From positions 62,001-126,000 of the forward strand of contig NZ_JAZDRO010000002.1 of assembly GCF_036330325.1 (NCBI RefSeq): DNA of 64,000 bases. The letters are read 5' to 3'. Positions 8,661 to 16,632 of the stretch are shown here, one piece after another; within the stretch, counting starts at the first letter, position 1, and each line of letters begins with the position of its first letter. The position numbers were made by a program, and so were the translations under genes. Under the pieces are notes generated by a model that searched no databases, was not told where the DNA came from, and saw nothing but the letters and a program-made list of their open reading frames with translations. This stretch comes from Hyphobacterium marinum. Lineage in GTDB: Bacteria > Pseudomonadota > Alphaproteobacteria > Caulobacterales > Maricaulaceae.

Positions 8661-9026
8661 TCAGGCTGCTTTCGGGTTGGTGACCGGCGCGTTGTGCTCG
8701 TCAAAGACCAGCACGTCGGGTGTCCAGTTTTCCGCCTCGGCGGCGTCCATTTCGGCGTAGGACACCACGATGATGCGGTCGCCAACCTGAGCCAGTCGGG
8801 CAGCGGCCCCATTGATGCCGAAGGTGCGCGAGCCGCGCGGCGCTTCAATCGCGTAGGTGGTGAAACGCGCGCCGGTAGTGATGTTCAGTACATCGACCTG
8901 CTCGAAGGGCAGGATGCCAACCGCGTCCAGCAGATCCCGGTCGATCGAGATCGAGCCTTCATAATGAAGATCGGCCTGGGTCACCGCGGCGCGGTGCAGT
9001 TTGGCTTTCATCATGGTCAGGCGCAT
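8661..9026 (-). CDS. panD: Aspartate 1-decarboxylase
   Basis: 121 residues, the usual length. The pyruvoyl enzyme converts L-aspartate to beta-alanine for pantothenate and CoA. The self-cleavage motif HYEGSISID is present: cleavage falls between Gly24 and Ser25, and Ser25 becomes the pyruvoyl group. KLHRAAVTQADLHYEGS, the STYAIEAPRGSR-equivalent TTYAIEAPRGSRTFGINGAAA, and GDRIIVVSY all match the family; the conserved Lys9 and Tyr58-type residues are in place. Start ATG at 9026 aligns with known N-termini and has a GGAG site; a further upstream ATG at 9053 adds residues not seen in the family. It converges with the SIMPL gene (4 bp between stops). Confidence 0.96.
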   Translation of the reverse strand: MRLTMMKAKLHRAAVTQADLHYEGSISIDRDLLDAVGILPFEQVDVLNITTGARFTTYAIEAPRGSRTFGINGAAARLAQVGDRIIVVSYAEMDAAEAENWTPDVLVFDEHNAPVTNPKAA

Positions 9027-9130
9027 GGCACGCTCCAGACTGCAGTGTCTCATGTTGCGCTGCGGTATAACCCGGAACGCCGGCAGGATATAGGGGCTGC
9101 GCGCACTCCGGCCAACCAGGGAAGGTACTG

Positions 9131-9946
9131 ATGGCGCGGATAGCGGTATTGCAACACGCCATGGCCCCGGACATCGCGGTCAATCTCGAAACCGCGCAAC
9201 GCATGATGGATGGGGCCGCCGCTGGCGGCGCGAGTCTCGTCGTATTTCCGGAAGTCCAGCTTTCGCCCTTCTTTCCCGTCCGGAAGGGCGGCGACGCCAG
9301 CGCCTACGCCATGCGCCGGGACGACGCCGCGATGGACGCGCTGTCCAGCCTCGCCCGTGAATCCGGTCTCGTCACGGTCGCCAACATCTATTTCGAGGAC
9401 GATGACGGCACCCGCTATGACGCCTCGCCGGTGTTTGATGCCGATGGCCGCCTCCTGGGCATCTCGAAAATGGTCCACATCGCCCAGTTCGAGAAGTTCT
9501 GGGAGCAGGACTATTACGCGCCGGGGTCAGGATTTGACGTTTACGACACGGCGGCTGGACGGTTGGGTATCGTGATCTGCTATGACCGGCATTTCCCGGA
9601 GAGCTATCGCGCCTGCGCCCTGCAGGGGGCCGAGATCATCGCCACGCCGACCTGCAATCTCGCCGGAGAGCCGCTCGACCTTTTCGCCTGGGAAATCCGC
9701 ACCCTCGCCTTCCAGAACTCGGTCTATGCCGCGCTCGCCAATCGCTGCGGCGTGGAGGGCGATACCGCCTATGGCGGGCATTCCGTCATCGCCGGACCGG
9801 ATGGCGCACTGCTGGCTCAGGCCGGGCCACAGCCGGAAATCCTGCTGGCGGATTATGATCTCGACCACCGTCGGCAAGTTGCCGACACCTATGGCTGGAC
9901 GCGCAATCTCAATCCGTGGCTGAAGCCGGGATTTTCCAGGCCCTGA
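9131..9946 (+). CDS. Carbon-nitrogen hydrolase (nitrilase superfamily amidase)
   Basis: 271 residues, a single nitrilase-fold domain with the catalytic triad visible: Glu41 in VVFPEVQL, Lys113 in GISKMVHI, Cys150 in LGIVICYDRHFPES. The overall pattern (KMVHI, then EQDYYAPGSGF) resembles the N-carbamoylputrescine amidase and beta-ureidopropionase branches, which release ammonia and CO2 from carbamoyl amines. panD next door makes beta-alanine, the product of beta-ureidopropionase, which makes that link tempting but unproven. Cytoplasmic, no signal peptide. Divergent from panD by about 100 bp. Confidence 0.88.
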   Translation: MARIAVLQHAMAPDIAVNLETAQRMMDGAAAGGASLVVFPEVQLSPFFPVRKGGDASAYAMRRDDAAMDALSSLARESGLVTVANIYFEDDDGTRYDASPVFDADGRLLGISKMVHIAQFEKFWEQDYYAPGSGFDVYDTAAGRLGIVICYDRHFPESYRACALQGAEIIATPTCNLAGEPLDLFAWEIRTLAFQNSVYAALANRCGVEGDTAYGGHSVIAGPDGALLAQAGPQPEILLADYDLDHRRQVADTYGWTRNLNPWLKPGFSRP

Positions 9947-9957
9947 TCCATACGAAA

Positions 9958-9984
9958 CCGCCCCGGCCACGAAGGCCGGGGCGG
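9958..9984 (-). terminator. Rho-independent terminator between convergent genes
   Basis: An 11-bp perfect GC stem (CCGCCCCGGCC at 9958-9968 with its complement at 9974-9984) closes a 5-nt loop. On the minus strand the stem is followed by TTTCGT, so it mainly ends the gene at 10007-10516; it can also stop the amidase transcript arriving on the plus strand, though no T run follows there. Confidence 0.75.
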
Positions 9985-10006
9985 ATCCTGCCCGCAGCTG
10001 GCCCGG

Positions 10007-10516
10007 TCAGTTGAGCCGGATGCTGAAGCTGACGCCATTGCGGTGCCCCCGATAGGGGCGATAGTGGCGGCCGCCGATGATCTGGACGGGAACCGCCCCC
10101 CAGCGGGTTTCGGCCAGATAGGTGCCGGTGCGGCGATCGAGATAGGCCCGGGTCGGGCGCAGACGGTCGCCATGGCGGCCCATGCGGGCTTCGCGCCGGC
10201 TGGGAACGTAGTCCCAAGCCCGGGCCGGGCAGTTCAGGACCTGACGGTCGCGGCGGTCTTCGCGGCGATCGGCGCGGCCGCGGTTGAAGCGGCGGTCGCG
10301 GCGGTCCTCAATCAGGTCGGGACACAGGTCTCGCCGGACGGTGAAGTAGCCTTCCGGGCCATTCCAGCCGCCACGGCGATTGTCGTAGTTCCGTTCACGG
10401 TCATACCCGTAGGCACCGCCGCGTTGCCCGTACTGGGCTTCAGCCATTGCGGGAAGTGCGGTCATGCCGACAGCGGCCAGAGCAGCTGCGGCGGTCAGCT
10501 TCGAAAACAGTTTCAT
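10007..10516 (-). CDS. Secreted Arg-rich protein of unknown function
   Basis: 169 residues. Signal peptide MKLFSKLTAAAALAAVGMTALPAMAEA. The mature part is highly basic: RRDRRFNRGRADRREDRRDRQ near 75-95 and further Arg/Tyr/Gly-rich runs. Two cysteines (CPDLIEDR and LNCPARAWDY) could form a disulfide. The end, QIIGGRHYRPYRGHRNGVSFSIRLN, has a beta-rich pattern similar to the RcnB-like or HHHH-motif periplasmic proteins, but I cannot assign it. The ribosome site is a GGAG a few bases before ATG at 10516. Confidence 0.7.
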   Translation of the reverse strand: MKLFSKLTAAAALAAVGMTALPAMAEAQYGQRGGAYGYDRERNYDNRRGGWNGPEGYFTVRRDLCPDLIEDRRDRRFNRGRADRREDRRDRQVLNCPARAWDYVPSRREARMGRHGDRLRPTRAYLDRRTGTYLAETRWGAVPVQIIGGRHYRPYRGHRNGVSFSIRLN

Positions 10517-10621
10517 GGCAAACTCCTTCGCCTTTGCTCCCGGCGGCGCTCTTCGCCGTCGTTGCAGGAGTTATGACAAAGTCTGCCTGAACGTGTTTTG
10601 GACAGCGTGTTTAGGTCGGGT

Positions 10622-10918
10622 TCACCTAGCTGAACGGCTATCCCGCCACTGCTCCATCGACGAGGAAATGGCAAAGGTTTCCCGGTATTTGGGGCTACCC
10701 GACGGACGCGGCGGCCGGTCGGCGGTCAGGGCCATGATCTCGGCAAGCTTGTTGTGCGCCGCGCCCGATTGCCCTGCACCGATATAGGCGTGCAGCTCGA
10801 CAAGCGCATTGGAGAGCGGGTCATCGGCGCGAATGACGAAATAAGGCTCGTCCTCTGCCAGATCGGGATAGCAGTCAAACTTCGACGGGTTGGCTTTCGA
10901 GCCGACGGGCGCGGTCAT
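10622..10918 (-). CDS. Small conserved cytoplasmic protein
   Basis: 98 residues without signal peptide or transmembrane segment. The stretch NPSKFDCYPDLAEDEPYFVIRADDPLSNALVELH resembles a short conserved protein seen in several bacteria and phages (NPSKFDCY...DEP.F.L.A.DPL..), and SGSPKYRETFAISSSMEQWRDSR at the end fits the same family's SPKY...A......M..W pattern. No function is known to me. It stands alone, with about 100 bp of non-coding DNA on each side. Coding status is judged from the protein pattern rather than from a motif with known role. Confidence 0.65.
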   Translation of the reverse strand: MTAPVGSKANPSKFDCYPDLAEDEPYFVIRADDPLSNALVELHAYIGAGQSGAAHNKLAEIMALTADRPPRPSGSPKYRETFAISSSMEQWRDSRSAR

Positions 10919-11028
10919 GGCAGGCCTCCTGATGCCGATGGGCGAGCGGTCGCTTCCGGAGAATCAGAAACGGGATTTGGCTCCACACTAGGCACGGCGA
11001 CGCAAATGCCTAGTCCGCGGCGCGGTCG

Positions 11029-11901
11029 TCAGCCCGCTTCGCCCGGTTCCAGCAGCGGACCACGCGCCATGGAGTGAGCGAACAACATCCGCATCAATCC
11101 GGGTGACTCCGAGGCAACCGCGCGCGACAGGTGTTCGCGCACCGTGTCGGGTACCGACCCTTCGGGAGCCAATGGAGCCTGGGCCGCGACCGCGGTTTCG
11201 AACCGCTGGACATCCTCGTCGAGGTCACCGGTGATATCGCCAATCCTGTCCAGAATCATGGCCGAACAGGCGGGCGAACCTCCGGCATCCTGCAAGGTTC
11301 CAATCGACAAACCGTCAAGGACATCCGCGCGGTTACGCGCCACACCATTGAAAATGCCGAACATGACAGCGCCGTGCTCGGTATCACAGGCCATGGAAAA
11401 GAGCTGGTGCTGGAGGAGCAGCGCCCTTCCCTCATAGCGAACGCCCTCAATACCGGAGCGGAATTCGAGAAATCCGTCCTCGCCGCACCGGACCATGGTG
11501 ACATCGTGGAGGTAGCGCCCTGGAAGATCGCTCGACGCGCGGGTTGAACACCACAAGCCCTCATATGCCTTGCCACGCCGCTGCGTGCGGCGGCGGGCCT
11601 CCTCGAGAATGTGTGGGGGGAACCAGGTGCCACCAGCTTCAGAAACCGCTTCGGGGACGCCGAGCAATCGAGCGAAAGCGGCATCTTTCCTGTCCCAGTC
11701 AAGCATGGTGAATCCGTCGATGCGGGTGGCGACGAAGCGCGTCAGGTTGGCGAGATTGTGCTCGGACGGCATGACCGACCCCGACGCCCAACGGCCCACC
11801 AGCGACTTGTCGACATTCAGCGCGGCGGCGAGCCCCGTCCGGCTCATCGTCAGGGCCTTCAAAACCAGTTTGAGTTTTTCGGCAAAGGTAACCTGCGCCA
11901 T
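11029..11901 (-). CDS. XRE-type HTH regulator with a C-terminal putative sensor domain
   Basis: 290 residues. Residues 1-70 form a lambda-repressor-like helix-turn-helix: FAEKLKLVLKALTMSRTGLAAALNVDKSLVGRWASGSVMPSEHNLANLTRFV, with recognition helix DKSLVGRWASG. Residues about 100-290 form an unassigned domain (FPPHILEEARRRTQRRGKAYEGLWCSTRASSDLPGRYLHDVTMVRCGEDG...), which reads as an alpha/beta ligand-binding fold. Start ATG at 11901 is chosen because the HTH begins directly after it. It is divergent from two secreted proteins (12082 and 12573) and three tandem RTGCAAC sites lie between, so it probably regulates itself and them. Confidence 0.8.
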   Translation of the reverse strand: MAQVTFAEKLKLVLKALTMSRTGLAAALNVDKSLVGRWASGSVMPSEHNLANLTRFVATRIDGFTMLDWDRKDAAFARLLGVPEAVSEAGGTWFPPHILEEARRRTQRRGKAYEGLWCSTRASSDLPGRYLHDVTMVRCGEDGFLEFRSGIEGVRYEGRALLLQHQLFSMACDTEHGAVMFGIFNGVARNRADVLDGLSIGTLQDAGGSPACSAMILDRIGDITGDLDEDVQRFETAVAAQAPLAPEGSVPDTVREHLSRAVASESPGLMRMLFAHSMARGPLLEPGEAG

Positions 11902-11913
11902 GACGCGATGATC

Positions 11914-11958
11914 GCACGCGTTGATAAAGCGTGCAACCAAATGCAACCCGCGTGCAAC
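11914..11958. promoter_or_regulatory. Tandem-repeat operator between the XRE gene and the secreted-protein genes
   Basis: RTGCAAC recurs at 11931-11937, 11941-11947 and 11952-11958, spaced 10 and 11 bp, that is, once per helical turn on one face of the DNA. The outer two extend to GCGTGCAAC. An inverted relative, GCACGCGTTG, lies at 11914-11923. The array starts 13 bp upstream of the XRE start codon and about 120 bp upstream of the gene at 12082, as expected for cooperative binding by an autoregulating repressor or activator. Confidence 0.6.
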
Positions 11959-12081
11959 TCCTGACGCGCGATGGCGGACGTCACTGCACCTATGCGCATT
12001 CACCTTCTGCCGTCAGAAGGCGGCCCGTCATCGCCGCGCCACTTTGAGGGACAGCGCGGTCCATCATCGTGGAGAACCAAC

Positions 12082-12501
12082 ATGGCAACCAACACCTCGC
12101 TTGCTTTCGCCGCCAGTGCCGCCGCGCTGGTCCTGTCCGCCCCCGCGTTCAGCCAATCGACCGAGACGCCTTCGCTCAACTATGAACGGGTTGCGTCGGC
12201 CCAGGCCGGAGTAGAACCCGACGAGGTCGATGCGCGCAACACGGCCGCCAATTCCGGCTTGGAGCCTGATGAGATCGACGTCCGCGCCACCGATGGCGGC
12301 AACCGGGCCGGACTGCTCCTGCCCGCCGTACAGGCCGTACGCGCAGCCGACACGCGCCAATCGCTCACGCCGGTTTTCATTGAGATCGACGATATCGAGG
12401 GCGAGTCCGCCAACACGACCAGTGACGGCCAGGCCGATCTCGTCACCGCACCGGGTGTCAACCAACCGCAACGGGCCCGCCGCCGTACCACGCCCAACTG
12501 A
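12082..12501 (+). CDS. Secreted protein with EPDEID and LLLPAVQ motifs
   Basis: 139 residues. Signal peptide at 1-25 (ending SAPAFSQ). The mature protein looks unstructured but holds two copies of an acidic motif, AGVEPDEVDAR (42-52) and SGLEPDEIDVR (58-68), and one AGLLLPAVQAVRA (76-88). The same motifs return in the next gene, which makes the pair related by design rather than by overall homology. The C-terminus is basic (RARRRTTPN). Start ATG at 12082 has a GGAGAA site. The 71-bp gap to the next gene suggests co-transcription. I do not recognise the family and propose no function. Confidence 0.8.
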   Translation: MATNTSLAFAASAAALVLSAPAFSQSTETPSLNYERVASAQAGVEPDEVDARNTAANSGLEPDEIDVRATDGGNRAGLLLPAVQAVRAADTRQSLTPVFIEIDDIEGESANTTSDGQADLVTAPGVNQPQRARRRTTPN

Positions 12502-12572
12502 TCCCATACCCCCACCCCCCGGGAGCGGTGCGACGGACAACCCGCAGCCGACCCGACTATAGGAGACTATCC

Positions 12573-13904
12573 ATGAAATCCGCCCTTCTCGCGAGCGCCG
12601 CCCTGGCGCTCGCCGCCAGCCCGGCCGCGGCCGACACCACCGATCTGTCTTTTGCCGTTCACGACATCATCGTGACGTCGAACATTCCCACGGTAAACAT
12701 TTCGGTGCGCAATATGTCGGCCTCGACGGATCCCGCCCACCGCGACCTGCGCATGGTATCGGATGACCCGGTCATCGCGGTGACCGGGCAGCTCTGGTGC
12801 AAGACCTTCAATACGGGCCAGACCGCCGCAGAACGTGCCCAAATCATGTTCGGCAATGCGAATGTCGCCGCATCCCAGAACGGGGCCGACATCCTGCCAA
12901 TCGGCCCGTGGGGGCTGTCGCCTGTCGAGGCCTTCAGCGGGACGCACGCGCTGGAAAACTTTGCCATCAACGCGGTTATGGACCTGCCGGAAAGCTGGAA
13001 TGGCGGCCTGACGCTCGGTGCATTCAACCCGGTCGAATATGTCGAGAGCCGACTGGAGCATTTCGTTGAGCAGGGTGCGGGCAGCGAAGCCGATTTCCTG
13101 CGCGTCGACGATGTGTTCGAGACCAGCGTCACCCTCAATGCTGTCGGCTGGTGCAGTTATGACAGCCCGAACATTTCCGGCGAGTATGCCGGTCTTCGTG
13201 CCATTCCGATGACGATAGCCATATTTTATCACGGCGATGCCGACATCCAGGACACGATCCAGACCGTCGGCGGTGCGGACGCGGTTGCCGCCCAGCAGCC
13301 CAACCGCGCGCGCGATCGCGCCTCCACCCGTGGCAATGGTGCCACCCCGCCGGCCCGGACTAGCACGCCGGCCCGTACCAGCCGTGACCGTGCCGGAAAC
13401 GATGACGAGCGTGCCGGCCTGCTTCTGCCTGCGGTACAGAATACCCGTGCCCGACAAGAGGACCGAACGGCCTCACGTGAAACCGGCTACCGACTGGAAA
13501 ACGTAGTCGTCTCCAGCAATCACGATCAGCCGCGCCGTGGTGGCGTGAGCGTCGGCGCAGGCGACATCAACAATGACGGACGCCCCGCACGCGGTCTGAT
13601 CCTGCCAGCCGTTCAAAGTGTCCGCGCGACGGAAAGCAGTCAGTCGGATGGCCGGACGATCACCTATACCGGACTCGAAAACCGCCACGCCGGGATCGAG
13701 CCGGAAGAGATTGATAACCGGTTCGTCGAAGACACGTCAGAGAATCCCGACTGCCCAACAATCGGAAGCGTTGTGCGCCGTGAAGCGACCAACGCCCTCA
13801 TCGGCGCGGTGTTCGGCACGCGGGCTGACGAGCGTAATCGCGACCGCCGGTCAACGCGCGAGCGCCTGGCCGATGATGCGATCGACCGCCTGACCCAATG
13901 CTGA
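12573..13904 (+). CDS. Secreted multi-part protein sharing motifs with its upstream neighbour
   Basis: 443 residues. Signal peptide MKSALLASAALALAASPAAA. Residues 22-230 are a globular domain with two Trp-Cys pairs (QLWCKTF, VGWCSYD) that may form a disulfide, and alternating beta-strand segments. Residues 240-280 are a Thr/Arg/Pro-rich linker. AGLLLPAVQNTRA (281-293) and RGLILPAVQSVRA (340-352) repeat the motif of the upstream protein, and AGIEPEEIDNR (373-383) repeats its acidic motif. The C-terminal part has a Cys (NPDCPTIGS), a helical NALIGAVFGTRAD segment and ends in Cys. AGGAGA precedes the ATG at 12573. Family unknown to me. Confidence 0.82.
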   Translation: MKSALLASAALALAASPAAADTTDLSFAVHDIIVTSNIPTVNISVRNMSASTDPAHRDLRMVSDDPVIAVTGQLWCKTFNTGQTAAERAQIMFGNANVAASQNGADILPIGPWGLSPVEAFSGTHALENFAINAVMDLPESWNGGLTLGAFNPVEYVESRLEHFVEQGAGSEADFLRVDDVFETSVTLNAVGWCSYDSPNISGEYAGLRAIPMTIAIFYHGDADIQDTIQTVGGADAVAAQQPNRARDRASTRGNGATPPARTSTPARTSRDRAGNDDERAGLLLPAVQNTRARQEDRTASRETGYRLENVVVSSNHDQPRRGGVSVGAGDINNDGRPARGLILPAVQSVRATESSQSDGRTITYTGLENRHAGIEPEEIDNRFVEDTSENPDCPTIGSVVRREATNALIGAVFGTRADERNRDRRSTRERLADDAIDRLTQC

Positions 13905-13930
13905 CGCTACTGCCCTGAACAGGGCCAGAG

Positions 13931-13964
13931 AACCGGGGGGCGCCAAAGTCTCCCGGTTTTTTCT
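13931..13964 (+). terminator. Rho-independent terminator after the secreted-protein pair
   Basis: AACCGGG at 13931-13937 pairs with CCCGGTT at 13952-13958 around a 14-nt loop that can pair a little further, and a TTTTTTCTT run follows. It ends the plus-strand transcript 27 bp after the stop at 13904, just before the convergent gene at 13978-14400. Confidence 0.8.
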
Positions 13965-13977
13965 TGTGCGGCGTTTG

Positions 13978-14400
13978 CTAGGCCGACAGGTGGAGCACGA
14001 TCTCGCGCCGGTGCCTCCGCTCGCGGTGCTCGAAGAGATAGAGACCCTGCCAGGTTCCCAGTGCCAACCGGCCGTTCGCCACGGGAATGGAGAGGCTCGT
14101 GGCCGTCAGCGCCGCCTTGATATGGGCCGGCATGTCGTCCGGACCTTCAGCGGTATGGCGCAGCCACCCCATCGCCGGATCGTCGCCCGGCGGCACAAGC
14201 CGGCGGAAGAATTCGTCGAGGTCCCGGCGTACATCCGGGTCGGCATTCTCCTGGATCACCAGCGAGCAGGATGTGTGGCGGACAAAACAGGTCAGCAGGC
14301 CGTCGCCATCACCAAACTGCCTCACGAAGGCGTCCGCCTCCCGCGTGAAATCGTAGAGGCCCGGACCGTTGGTTTCGACAGTGAGCGTGGTCTGGGGCAT
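13978..14400 (-). CDS. yjbQ: YjbQ/UPF0047 family protein
   Basis: 140 residues, standard length. The UPF0047 signatures are intact: LLTCFVRHTSCSLVIQENADPDVRRDLDEFFRRLVP and WLRHTAEGPDDMPAHIKAAL, with the His/Asp/Glu residues that bind metal, and a LALGTWQGLYLFEHR closing segment. YjbQ proteins are reported to have weak thiamine-phosphate synthase activity, but their physiological role is unclear. Cytoplasmic. Only 5 bp separate it from the upstream GNAT gene, so they are co-transcribed. Confidence 0.93.
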   Translation of the reverse strand: MPQTTLTVETNGPGLYDFTREADAFVRQFGDGDGLLTCFVRHTSCSLVIQENADPDVRRDLDEFFRRLVPPGDDPAMGWLRHTAEGPDDMPAHIKAALTATSLSIPVANGRLALGTWQGLYLFEHRERRHRREIVLHLSA

Positions 14401-14405
14401 GGGAA

Positions 14406-14855
14406 CTAGAGCCCATTCAATTCCCAGCGGCGAACGGGTTTGGCCGAGCCACCCGAGCTTTCATAAAGGCCCTCGGCGGCATCGGTTTCCGAGCTGGTCC
14501 ACATCATGAAGGTCGCCGGGCTCTCACGAACATCTTCCACAACGCCCTCGAACAGGGCACGGCCCGCCCCCTCGCCGCGCCCGGCCTTGCCAACGCAGAC
14601 TTCCGCGAGCCAGGCCCCGGCCCCGCCATGACCGCTGTCATAGAAGGCGTGCCAGACGGCATAGCCGATGGCTTCGCCACCCTTTTCCGCCACGAGAACG
14701 TGAAAACTCGTGTCGTGAAAGAAGAGCGTGGCGCGGATATTTTCCGGTGTGCAGTGCTCGGTGGAATCGCCAACAACCTCGTTCAGCTCACGCGACAAGC
14801 GGGCGATGGCGGCAGCGTCCTTCGGACGCGCGGCGCGGATGGTGAGATCTGTCAT
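14406..14855 (-). CDS. GNAT family N-acetyltransferase (diamine acetyltransferase-like)
   Basis: 149 residues, one GNAT domain: ITIRAARPKDAAAIARLSRELNEVVG at the start, the FHVLVAEKGGEAIGYAVWHAFYD strand pair, and the acetyl-CoA loop AEVCVGKAGRGEGAGRALFEGV (R/Q-x-x-G-x-G/A). WTSSETDAAEGLYESSGG holds the usual late motif. The pattern resembles spermidine/spermine (SSAT-like) acetyltransferases, but the substrate cannot be read from sequence. The ribosome site GGAG lies 5 bases before ATG. It sits with yjbQ as an operon. Confidence 0.88.
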   Translation of the reverse strand: MTDLTIRAARPKDAAAIARLSRELNEVVGDSTEHCTPENIRATLFFHDTSFHVLVAEKGGEAIGYAVWHAFYDSGHGGAGAWLAEVCVGKAGRGEGAGRALFEGVVEDVRESPATFMMWTSSETDAAEGLYESSGGSAKPVRRWELNGL

Positions 14856-14892
14856 GGAGTCTCCTTACAGTCGGCGGCTCTACCAAATTCGG

Positions 14893-16620
14893 CTACCGAA
14901 TTGAAACCGCCAAATCCGTGTCGCCGGCCCGCCGATCGAATCGGGTAGGCCTGCCACCGTGCAGGACAATTTCGGATATGGCTTCAAGTGCCGGATCTCG
15001 ACCATTGGCGTAAGCGTCAAATGTCATGACCACAGGAAGGTCGGGCGCAATCCAGGGCCGGTCGTCTGTTGGACCGGCATCCTGCCAATAGCGGTTTGAT
15101 ATTGAAAGGATCAAGCCGCTGTATGGCAGCATGACCTCTGCTTCTTCTCCCGTGAAATTGGGACTGGATGAAGACGGTTCCCCGACAAATACGGCGTTGG
15201 TCATCGCTTCGATCCGGTTGACGCAATTCTGGGCTGCTGAAAACGTCTCATGACGCGTGATCACCCAGACACGATTGCCCGGCTCGGCAAGTTCAAAACG
15301 AACAAGTTGGCGGACGAGCGACCGGCAAAGATGGTTATTGCCGCCGTTGTTCAGGCGAAGATCGATCACCAATTCGCCCGTTCCTGATGCCAGCGCCTCG
15401 TCGACCGAGCGGACCGTGAATTCAGAGAACGATTCTGTGGCATCATTTCTCATATTGTTGATCTGCGCATAGTAGATTCCGCGTTCCAACAGGACCTCCC
15501 CGCCATAGAGACGGTCAACCGTTTGCAGGAAATGCGGGACTTCCGTCTGGCCGGGCATCGGACGTAGCTTGCGTTCAAAATCGTAAAACGGCCCCGCCTG
15601 AAGAGTGCGCTCCCGGGTTTCGCCGGTGGGCAGTTCAACAGCGACGCGCACCACTCCCTGTTCTGCACTGCCGATGGCCTGATGAAGACTCAGGAAACGG
15701 AAACCGAAATGGGCACCGAGAAACTTCCAGCTTTCGGCGTTGTCGCGGTGGATATAGGTACGGGCGCGTTCGATAAACTCTTCTATCGGAATGCCGCCAA
15801 ATGCCGTGACACGGCCGCCGATCAGATCCGTCCCGTCACCTGTTGCTGCAGTTACGTAAATGTCATCGGAAAACGTCCGGAAAACCAGGGGCAATGCGCG
15901 CGATTCCGGTGAAATCGGATTGACCGCATGCTCTCCAACCTGCCCGGTGGCATAAGTATGTCCGTCCCCGAGCATGACCAGCAGGCGTTGGATTTCCATG
16001 AATACTTCGTCGTCGGACAGGTCGGCTATGCGTCCTTCAAGCAACTGGACTGCGTCCAGAAAATTGGGCGTGTCGGCTGGCCGGTCAGGCGAAGCGTGCA
16101 ATCTCCTGGCTTCGGAAACCAGGAAATCGAGGTCGTTTGACCACCTCTGCAGCCTATCCTCAATGGGACCGCTGGCCAGACCGGCGATGGCCCGGAATTC
16201 CGGGTCGTCCCTCAGGCTCGCAAACGCATCGTCATTGAAGATTGCGAAACGGGCCGCAAGACCCGCATCCACAGCGAGGCGAAGCGAGGCGATTGCGGCC
16301 TCGTCATTGCCACTACGCAAATAGGCTTCCGCCATTCGATAGTGTGTACGGGCCGGATTGCGAACGCCCAAAGACAATGCCCGGTCATAGGCCGCTATCG
16401 CGTCGGGCCATTGTTCCAAAGCTGTCGCCAGTCTTGCCTGCTGCTCCCATTGGTCCGGGTTCAGACCATATGCGGCGTTGAGCGCGTGAAGGCGGGTATA
16501 TGCCTCGTGTAATTCGCCAGCCTCGATCAGACTCTCGACACTCTGCTGGGAGCGATAATAGGCGGCACCGTCAACGCCCTGGGTCAACGTCAGGACGAGG
16601 GCAGGAACCAGACCGATCAT
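14893..16620 (-). CDS. TPR protein with a C-terminal S41 peptidase-like domain
   Basis: 575 residues. N-terminal hydrophobic signal (MIGLVPALVLTLTQGVDG). Residues about 25-150 are TPR repeats (ALNAAYGLNPDQWEQQARLATALEQWPDAIAAYDRALSLG; THYRMAEAYLRSGNDEAAIASLRLAVDAG). The remainder is an S41/tail-specific protease-like fold: GELVIDLRLNNGGNNHL, then RVWVITRHETFSAAQNCVNRI, where Ser461 holds the nucleophile position of the S41 core, and an ISNRYWQDAGPTDDRPWIAPDLPV end. A catalytic Lys partner is not obvious (the usual Lys or Glu positions are changed), so activity is uncertain. No PDZ domain could be identified. Confidence 0.82.
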   Translation of the reverse strand: MIGLVPALVLTLTQGVDGAAYYRSQQSVESLIEAGELHEAYTRLHALNAAYGLNPDQWEQQARLATALEQWPDAIAAYDRALSLGVRNPARTHYRMAEAYLRSGNDEAAIASLRLAVDAGLAARFAIFNDDAFASLRDDPEFRAIAGLASGPIEDRLQRWSNDLDFLVSEARRLHASPDRPADTPNFLDAVQLLEGRIADLSDDEVFMEIQRLLVMLGDGHTYATGQVGEHAVNPISPESRALPLVFRTFSDDIYVTAATGDGTDLIGGRVTAFGGIPIEEFIERARTYIHRDNAESWKFLGAHFGFRFLSLHQAIGSAEQGVVRVAVELPTGETRERTLQAGPFYDFERKLRPMPGQTEVPHFLQTVDRLYGGEVLLERGIYYAQINNMRNDATESFSEFTVRSVDEALASGTGELVIDLRLNNGGNNHLCRSLVRQLVRFELAEPGNRVWVITRHETFSAAQNCVNRIEAMTNAVFVGEPSSSSPNFTGEEAEVMLPYSGLILSISNRYWQDAGPTDDRPWIAPDLPVVMTFDAYANGRDPALEAISEIVLHGGRPTRFDRRAGDTDLAVSIR

Positions 16621-16632
16621 GAGTATATACTC
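16621..16632. promoter_or_regulatory. Perfect 12-bp palindrome at the ribosome site of the TPR-S41 gene
   Basis: GAGTATATACTC lies immediately before the ATG at 16620 and includes part of the GGAG ribosome site. AT-rich in its centre and perfect in symmetry, it could bind a dimeric regulator or form a hairpin masking the ribosome site. A chance occurrence cannot be excluded. Confidence 0.35.
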
